From the NCBI GenBank assembly GCA_050486285.1, contig JBJHCZ010000009.1, positions 1 through 64,000 of the forward strand: a stretch of 64,000 nt of DNA, read 5' to 3'. The notes under the pieces were generated by a model. The model saw nothing but the letters and a program-made list of their open reading frames with translations, was not told the origin of the DNA and did not search any database. Source of the stretch: JAITWN01 sp050486285. GTDB taxonomy: Bacteria > Pseudomonadota > Gammaproteobacteria > SZUA-140. Of this stretch, positions 59,523 to 64,000 are shown piece by piece. The position numbers were made by a program, and so were the translations under genes. The first letter of the stretch is position 1. Each line of letters opens with the position of its first letter.

Positions 59523-60932
59523 ATGTTACTGAAATATTTGTTCGCGAAGAATGAGGATATCCCGCCGGGGACAGCGACGCTCTTCTTCGGCTTTTCGTCG
59601 ATCCTCTGGTTCATCATCGGTACCGGCATCGGCTCGTTCAACGCCGCCAAGCTCGCCTTCCCCGACTTCGTCACGGGAACCGAGCTTTTCGCGTTCGGCC
59701 ACATGCGCCAGGTGCACGTCCTCGCGGTCATTCTCGGCTGGATCTCGATGGCCTTCGCGATGACGATGATGTATATGACGCCGGCCCTCGGTAACACCAA
59801 GCTCTGGTCCGAAAAGCTTGGAGTCTGGACCTGCATGATGTGGAACGTCGGCCTGTCCTTCGGCCTGATCATGCTGTGGATGGGCTTCACCTCCGGCCGC
59901 GAGTACTCCGACATCATCTGGCCGATCGACCTCGTCGTCATCTTCGGCGTGCTGCTGCCGCTCGGTATCAACGTGTGGATGACGATCGCGCAACGAAAGA
60001 CGCAGGGCATCTACATCACGAACTGGTTCTTCGGGGCCTGTATCTTCTTCGTGATCGTGACCTTCGTCGTCGGCCAGTCACCGGAGCTGTTCAACCTGAC
60101 GGGTCTGACCGAGGGCTACCTGACCTTCTGGTTCGCGCATAACGTGCTGGGGTTGTGGATCACGCCGGTTGCCGCGGCGATCGCGTACTACACGATTCCG
60201 AAACTGACCGGCAATCCGCTGTACTCGCATCGCGTCGGTCACCTGCACTTCTGGTCGATCATCGCGTTCTACTCGACCCCGGCCTCGCATCACCTGCTGT
60301 CGGCCCCGCTGCCGGAGTGGCTGAAGTCCTTCGCCTCGGTCGAGGGCGTGCTGATCCTGATCCCGGCCGTCGCCTTCGTCGCCAACATCCTGCTGACGAT
60401 GAAGGGCCGCTGGAGCATGTTCGTCGAGAACATCGAGATCAAGTTCTCGGTGACCGGCGTACTGCTGGCGATCCCGTTGAACATGCAGGGCGGCTTCCAG
60501 CAGACCCGCGCGATCAACTGGTACGTGCACGGCACCGGCTGGATCGTGGCGCATGCCCATCTGGCGCTGCTCGGCATGTCGAGCTTCCTCGAGATCGCGG
60601 CGGTCTACTTCGGTCTGCAGCAGGTGCTGCGCCGCAAGCTGTACTCGCTCGTACTTGCCAACTTCCACTACTGGTTCGTCCTGATCGGATTCTGCATCTA
60701 CTGGATCACGATGACGGTCGCGGGCCTGATCCAGGGAGCCGGCAAGATCTACCAGGTACCTTACATCGACGTCGTCGTCGCCGAGCACCCGTACATGATC
60801 GGGCGCTGGATCGGCGGTACGATGGTGTTTACCGGCAACATGGTCTGGCTCTACAACATGTACATGACCGCCCGCGAAGGCACCGTGGTGCCGAAGGGCC
60901 GGTATGCCCACGAGCTGGCCTACGAAAGGTAA
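59523..60932 (+). CDS. ccoN: divergent cbb3-type (C-family) oxidase catalytic subunit I, CcoN-like
   Basis: 469 residues and about 12 helices, with GGAGGG upstream. The expected ligands are present at positions almost equal to those of characterised CcoN: His65 (low-spin heme, FGHMRQVHV), His206 (CuB, WFAHNVLG), Tyr250 and His256/His257 (AFYSTPASHHLL), His344 and His346 (VAHAHLALLG). The tyrosine sits five residues before the HH pair, as in cbb3 oxygen reductases, which argues for O2 rather than NO reduction. Gln322 occupies the place where CcoN carries a glutamate 22 residues before the proximal histidine. Sequence outside the motifs is clearly divergent. It is followed by the CcoO-like cytochrome gene. 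Confidence 0.92.
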   Translation: MLLKYLFAKNEDIPPGTATLFFGFSSILWFIIGTGIGSFNAAKLAFPDFVTGTELFAFGHMRQVHVLAVILGWISMAFAMTMMYMTPALGNTKLWSEKLGVWTCMMWNVGLSFGLIMLWMGFTSGREYSDIIWPIDLVVIFGVLLPLGINVWMTIAQRKTQGIYITNWFFGACIFFVIVTFVVGQSPELFNLTGLTEGYLTFWFAHNVLGLWITPVAAAIAYYTIPKLTGNPLYSHRVGHLHFWSIIAFYSTPASHHLLSAPLPEWLKSFASVEGVLILIPAVAFVANILLTMKGRWSMFVENIEIKFSVTGVLLAIPLNMQGGFQQTRAINWYVHGTGWIVAHAHLALLGMSSFLEIAAVYFGLQQVLRRKLYSLVLANFHYWFVLIGFCIYWITMTVAGLIQGAGKIYQVPYIDVVVAEHPYMIGRWIGGTMVFTGNMVWLYNMYMTAREGTVVPKGRYAHELAYER

Positions 60933-60966
60933 TCACTACGTTAACGGGATAGTCTGGTTACTTGTA

Positions 60967-61004
60967 CCTTGCGCAATCCCCCCGGGAAACCGGGGGGAGC
61001 AAGG
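60967..61004 (+). other. very stable GNRA-loop hairpin between ccoN-like and ccoO-like genes
   Basis: CCCCCCGG (60978-60985) pairs with CCGGGGGG (60990-60997) closed by GAAA, extended by CCTTGC/GCAAGG (60967-60972 / 60999-61004). No T-run follows; the CcoO-like ribosome-binding site GGGGAGGGGAG starts just after. It could set stoichiometry by mRNA processing or stability. Confidence 0.75.
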
Positions 61005-61024
61005 AACCTGGGGAGGGGAGATAA

Positions 61025-61984
61025 GTGGCATTTCAAGAATATAAATTTGGATCTGTGGGCGTGGGGTGCATGCTCGGATTGTCGATGACGATCACCCTGT
61101 TCCTCCCGAGCTTCGACTTCCGGTCGGCTGAGTCGACGTGGGTCGGTCTCGACAAGGCGCTTTCCAACGGCCGCGTCATCGGCTTCTCGTATGAGGATCC
61201 GCTGGTCCGCGGCGCCGGCAAGCCGATTACCGTGATCATGAGTCAGGATCCCGTGACCGGCGCGCCGATCGATCCGGCGATCCGTGCCTATGTCTACAAG
61301 CCGGGCACACCGTTCGCGGCCACGATCAACCGCACCGCGAACCTCGGTCCGACGGTCGAGAAGCTGAGCATCCAGAAGGGACGTATCGACCAGGCCAACA
61401 GGGCCCAGGGCGCGGTCTTTACGATCAGCTACGGCCAGGACAGCAAGGGCGACGAGTGGGCCTACATCGAAAACGCCACCGCGACCCGCGGCTGGAACCC
61501 TGAAGAAACCCTGCGCAAGACCGGCGACGAGAACCATCGCTATGTCGCGCGCGGCAAGACCGTCTATATCACCGAGGGCTGCTGGTGGTGCCATACGCTG
61601 CTGCCGGAAGCGACCCAGGACTTCCAGATCTTCGGATGGCCTCCGTATGTCGGCGATATGAACGGCGAGAACCCGACCGCGTTCGGTTCTGACCGCAAGG
61701 CGCCCGATCTGCTGCACGTGGCATCGCGCAACTCTTCGCGCGAGTGGATGATGATGCACTTCTTCAATCCACGCCTGACGCAGCCAAACTCGATCATGCC
61801 GCGCTTCGACTATCTGTGGGGCCGTTATGACGCAGACGGCAACCGGATAGATTTCGCGAAGTGGCGCCGTGAGTACAACGAGTACCGGGTTGGCAAGCGC
61901 GCCTATCCGCCGGAGGTTCCGGAGTATGCCCCGGATACCGAGATCCGTGCGCTGATCGACTGGGTTCTGACCAGCCTGAAATAA
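61025..61984 (+). CDS. ccoO: CcoO-like membrane-anchored monoheme cytochrome c with large insertion
   Basis: 319 residues from GTG 61025. The N-terminal anchor (GVGCMLGLSMTITLFLPSF) is followed by about 150 residues of periplasmic sequence before the CcoO-type motif GKTVYITEGCWWCH (heme cysteines 186 and 189). After the heme come APDLLHVASRNSSREWMMMHFFNPRLTQPNSIMPRFDYLW, parallel to the CcoO core with its methionine ligand (258). In standard CcoO the heme motif follows the anchor by only some 40-50 residues, so residues about 30-165 here are an insertion of unknown fold. It should carry electrons to the CcoN-like subunit. Confidence 0.9.
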   Translation: MAFQEYKFGSVGVGCMLGLSMTITLFLPSFDFRSAESTWVGLDKALSNGRVIGFSYEDPLVRGAGKPITVIMSQDPVTGAPIDPAIRAYVYKPGTPFAATINRTANLGPTVEKLSIQKGRIDQANRAQGAVFTISYGQDSKGDEWAYIENATATRGWNPEETLRKTGDENHRYVARGKTVYITEGCWWCHTLLPEATQDFQIFGWPPYVGDMNGENPTAFGSDRKAPDLLHVASRNSSREWMMMHFFNPRLTQPNSIMPRFDYLWGRYDADGNRIDFAKWRREYNEYRVGKRAYPPEVPEYAPDTEIRALIDWVLTSLK

Positions 61985-61999
61985 CGAGGGGGAACGATA

Positions 62000-62659
62000 A
62001 TGGCCTGGAAAATGGATAACCCTCTTTACAGCCTTGCTGATGAAGAGGAAAACAAGAAAGCCATTCAGCGTTGGGAAGCTGAGAAGTTTGGCGGGCTATG
62101 GTCGGGCAACAATCGCCTTCCGTTCCCGATGACCATCCTCATCGGCCTGATCGTCGTCACCGCGTTCCTGGTGACCATGCCGATCTGGGGGCAGCGGCCG
62201 ACCGCCGAGCTGTACTGGCCGATGGTCGAGATCATGGACTCGCCGCAGGTGCAGGCCTTGCGTACCAACGAGCAGAAGATGGAATTCCTCTGCCGTCATG
62301 CGCGCGAGACCCATGTCGCCAGCGGTCATGACAGTCGCCTGCCGGGACTGATCGATCGCCAGTGCCCGTCGCTGACCTGGTACGATCTGAAGTTGATCGC
62401 GCCGCAGATTCGTGAAATTGCCGCCGCCGGCGGTCCCTACGGGCTCGAGAGCTACAACGTGATCTTCGATCAGGTCGTGCTCGCGAACTTCGAGGGCGCC
62501 TATCGACCGGATGGCCTGCGTGAGCGTACACAGCCGTGGTGGGACAAGGGCTATACGATCGACGTGTTCTACGTCACCTACTTCGTCATCGTGATGATCC
62601 TCGTAATCAAGCGTCTGCCGCACTTCACGCAGAAGCCGAACATGAAGAAGGGAGCCTGA
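62000..62659 (+). CDS. two-TM protein of the oxidase operon, unknown (occupies CcoP position)
   Basis: 219 residues, with GAGGGGGAA upstream. One helix at about 47-65 (MTILIGLIVVTAFLVTMPI) and one near the C terminus (VFYVTYFVIVMILVI) flank a periplasmic domain of about 110 residues that contains two cysteines (in EFLCRHAR and DRQCPSLTW) and histidines but no CxxCH. It is therefore not a cytochrome, although it stands where ccoP is expected. I do not recognise a family. The paired cysteines might form a disulfide or bind a metal. Confidence 0.75.
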   Translation: MAWKMDNPLYSLADEEENKKAIQRWEAEKFGGLWSGNNRLPFPMTILIGLIVVTAFLVTMPIWGQRPTAELYWPMVEIMDSPQVQALRTNEQKMEFLCRHARETHVASGHDSRLPGLIDRQCPSLTWYDLKLIAPQIREIAAAGGPYGLESYNVIFDQVVLANFEGAYRPDGLRERTQPWWDKGYTIDVFYVTYFVIVMILVIKRLPHFTQKPNMKKGA

Positions 62660-62661
62660 TC

Positions 62662-62817
62662 ATGATCGATATCGACTACGCACCGGCAGTATTTGCCGTC
62701 GTCATCGCGTTCGTGGTACTACTGCCTGCCATTTACGGCCTGTTCTTCGTCGACAGCTACCGGCTGTGGGAGAAGAAGGGGCAAGCCGGCGACAACGACG
62801 ACAACCCGTTCAAGTAA
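62662..62817 (+). CDS. CcoQ-like small single-TM protein
   Basis: 51 residues, with GGGAG upstream, starting two bases after the preceding stop. One helix (AVFAVVIAFVVLLPAIYGLFF) is followed by a charged tail ending DDNPFK; CcoQ proteins have the same layout and often close with an acidic, NPF- or LPF-like end. CcoQ stabilises cbb3 complexes. The assignment rests on size, topology, tail and position. Confidence 0.65.
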   Translation: MIDIDYAPAVFAVVIAFVVLLPAIYGLFFVDSYRLWEKKGQAGDNDDNPFK

Positions 62818-62830
62818 ATCGGGAATCTGG

Positions 62831-62870
62831 ACGGGCGCCGGTCGCATCACGACCGGCGCCCGTTTTTTTT
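62831..62870 (+). terminator. strong Rho-independent terminator closing the oxidase operon
   Basis: A perfect 13-bp stem (62831-62843 with 62851-62863) with a 7-base loop runs into eight T residues, 13 bases after the stop of the CcoQ-like gene. Confidence 0.95.
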
Positions 62871-62940
62871 GGTACATTTGAGCGGCCGCGGAACAAGCAA
62901 CCAGCGATGGTTGTCAAATTCTCAGTCAGGGGGTGAGCTT

Positions 62941-62969
62941 TTGATCGGGGACCGCGTTTAGGATATATT
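62941..62969 (+). promoter_or_regulatory. sigma-70 promoter of the third respiratory operon
   Basis: TTGATC (62941-62946), a 17-base spacer and TATATT (62964-62969), about 98 bases before the next ATG. It follows the strong terminator, so the downstream genes form a separate unit. Confidence 0.7.
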
Positions 62970-63066
62970 TACCCCTATCTGCAGGGGCAATGCGCGACGG
63001 TATTGACGCCTAACCTGCTGTCATCTGCTCCCCAGGCGATCCGGAGCCTCCCCAGGATACCTTGTC

Positions 63067-63393
63067 ATGGCTGAAATCTTTGCACTGCTAGCCGGCCTTG
63101 CCGGCGCCTACGGCCACTGGTTGCCGGCGGCGGCATCGTCGGCGCAGGATTCGATGATCCTGGGCCTCGACCTCAGTATCGAGGGCCTGAGATCTCAGAA
63201 GTTCAGCAGAGGTATCTTTGTATTTCTGATCGTTTCGCTGATAATTTTCTCTTATATCCTGTACCTCTACCTGCCGAAGGGAGAGGCCAAGCTGAAGCGC
63301 GGCGAAAAGATCATGTTCGGTGCGATGGTCTGCGGCATGATCTTCGCCGTAATTTTCGGTTACATCCAGTTGATCGAAGGCTACCTGGTGTAG
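63067..63393 (+). CDS. small membrane protein, unknown
   Basis: 108 residues. A weakly hydrophobic N terminus (AEIFALLAGLAGAYGHWLP) may be a third segment; two clear helices are FSRGIFVFLIVSLIIFSYILYLYL and GEKIMFGAMVCGMIFAVIFGYIQL. A short basic loop lies between. No family recognised. It precedes the CcoS-like gene by 15 bases, so a role in oxidase assembly or as a subunit is the natural guess. Confidence 0.75.
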   Translation: MAEIFALLAGLAGAYGHWLPAAASSAQDSMILGLDLSIEGLRSQKFSRGIFVFLIVSLIIFSYILYLYLPKGEAKLKRGEKIMFGAMVCGMIFAVIFGYIQLIEGYLV

Positions 63394-63408
63394 CAAGGAG
63401 CGTGAGCC

Positions 63409-63696
63409 ATGAAAGAATTCCTGCATTCACTCCCGGACGGATGGACGATCTATGTCTGGATGGTCGCCGCGGCGGGCATCCTGATCGGCGTCATCATCGG
63501 ACTGCGCTGGGCCTCGAAGAACTACCAGTTTGACGAGGACATCAAGTATGTCGTCTTCGACAAGGATGACGAGGAAAAGATGGATCCCAGGGAATATGCC
63601 AAGTCGCGCGAGGTCATCGAGCACCAGACGGAGTTGCGCGAGGAGTTCCTGAAGGAAAAGGCGAGGCGGCGCGCGGAGAAGCATGCGAAGCGGTGA
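63409..63696 (+). CDS. CcoS-like cbb3 oxidase assembly protein with long charged tail
   Basis: 95 residues. One helix (IYVWMVAAAGILIGVIIGL) is followed by RWASKNYQFDEDIKYVVFDKDDEEK, which follows the CcoS/FixS pattern of a Trp-Ala-x-Lys/Ser, Gln-Phe/Tyr-Asp-Asp and a closing acidic run. CcoS is needed for heme insertion into CcoN. The C-terminal 40 residues are a charged helix absent from short CcoS proteins. It overlaps the next gene by 14 bases. Confidence 0.7.
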   Translation: MKEFLHSLPDGWTIYVWMVAAAGILIGVIIGLRWASKNYQFDEDIKYVVFDKDDEEKMDPREYAKSREVIEHQTELREEFLKEKARRRAEKHAKR

Positions 63697-64000
63697 GCGC
63701 AATATCTATATCATCATGGCGGTGCTGGTCGTCGGTCTGGGAACCTTCAAGTATCTCGCGGATTCCGGCGAGCCCGACCCGGGGATACCGTTCTACACGA
63801 CGATGTCCCGTGAGCAGCAGATCGATGCGGAGGCGATCGTCAAGCGCAATGACTGTACCCGCTGTCATACGCTGTGGCTGGTCAGGAACTGGATACAGAG
63901 TGTCCCCGCGCCGCCGCTCGACGGCATCGGTTCACTGAAGAGCGAGGAGTGGTTCTTCGACTATCTGTCCAGCGACGACCCGCAGTCGGTCCTGCCGTCC
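63683..64000 (+). CDS. membrane-anchored cytochrome c, 3' end beyond the window
   Basis: The first 106 codons are present; the frame is open at the window edge. An N-terminal helix (IYIIMAVLVVGLGTFKYL) precedes CTRCH at 58-62 and then PLDGIGSLKSEEWFFDYLSSDDP, which parallels the segment after the heme in the anchored cytochrome at 55.8 kb. The ATG at 63683 lies inside the end of the CcoS-like gene (14-base overlap). A second heme motif could follow outside the window, so a CcoP-like diheme role cannot be excluded. Confidence 0.85.
   Translation, partial: MRSGERNIYIIMAVLVVGLGTFKYLADSGEPDPGIPFYTTMSREQQIDAEAIVKRNDCTRCHTLWLVRNWIQSVPAPPLDGIGSLKSEEWFFDYLSSDDPQSVLPS

Noticed and set aside
59523..60932. 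Assignment as a nitric oxide reductase (NorB-like)
   Set aside because: The tyrosine five residues before the His-His pair and the CcoO-type partner favour an oxygen reductase; the glutamates typical of the NorB active site are not seen.

Overview
The window is high-GC DNA from a gammaproteobacterium. The gene orders yicC-gmk-rpoZ-spoT-ridA-recG-ubiC-ubiA and kdsD-kdsC-lptC-lptA-lptB-rpoN-ptsN, the host-type thiS-thiG-trmB-serB-hemW-rdgB-rph block, and a C-family (cbb3-like) respiratory oxidase fit a free-living, probably microaerobic member of a lineage such as the Chromatiales or Woeseia-like groups. This placement is an inference from gene content; no rRNA gene is present.

Region 1 (1-20.6 kb) is mixed. 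The left edge holds the 3' end of an IS3-family element abutting a decayed outer-membrane-protein remnant. Then come a NaChBac-type voltage-gated sodium channel, a Tat-exported PhoX-like protein, a DUF1566 lipoprotein, a SAM methyltransferase, a giant beta-helix/DUF11 surface protein with a CFI-box C terminus, tRNA-Phe, a SUMF1-fold lipoprotein lacking the formylglycine-generating cysteines, yggX-mutY-asmA, small membrane proteins, a host-attachment-family protein, and a c-di-GMP phosphodiesterase translationally coupled to a five-PAS hybrid histidine kinase.

Region 2 (20.6-54 kb) is core genome. It encodes thiazole synthesis, tRNA modification, serine synthesis, nucleotide sanitation, the stringent response (RpoZ, SpoT), RecG, ubiquinone synthesis (UbiC, UbiA), Kdo and LPS transport (KdsD, KdsC, LptCAB), sigma-54, a regulatory PTS (PtsN, HprK, RapZ, a mannose-type IIA, HPr, enzyme I) with no sugar permease, a hydantoinase/oxoprolinase A subunit, a Gld-like ABC transporter with GldG and DUF4340 partners, MutM and a GT-C-like membrane protein. 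Four large intergenic inverted repeats punctuate regions 1 and 2. Three of them share a small hairpin with a GGGA loop but have arms unique to each locus.

Region 3 (54.4-64 kb) is the most interesting part: a respiratory gene set around a divergent cbb3-type oxidase. An upstream operon carries a 32-residue membrane peptide, a diheme c4-like cytochrome, a membrane-anchored cytochrome c, a four-helix fragment-like heme-copper protein, a thioredoxin-fold lipoprotein and a two-TM protein. A second operon carries a two-TM protein, a 29-residue peptide, a full CcoN-like subunit with all metal ligands and the catalytic tyrosine, a CcoO-like cytochrome with a large periplasmic insertion, a two-TM protein of unknown function and a CcoQ-like peptide, closed by a strong terminator. 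A third begins with a new promoter and carries a two-TM protein, a CcoS-like protein and a second anchored cytochrome c cut by the window end. No standard diheme CcoP is visible within the window.
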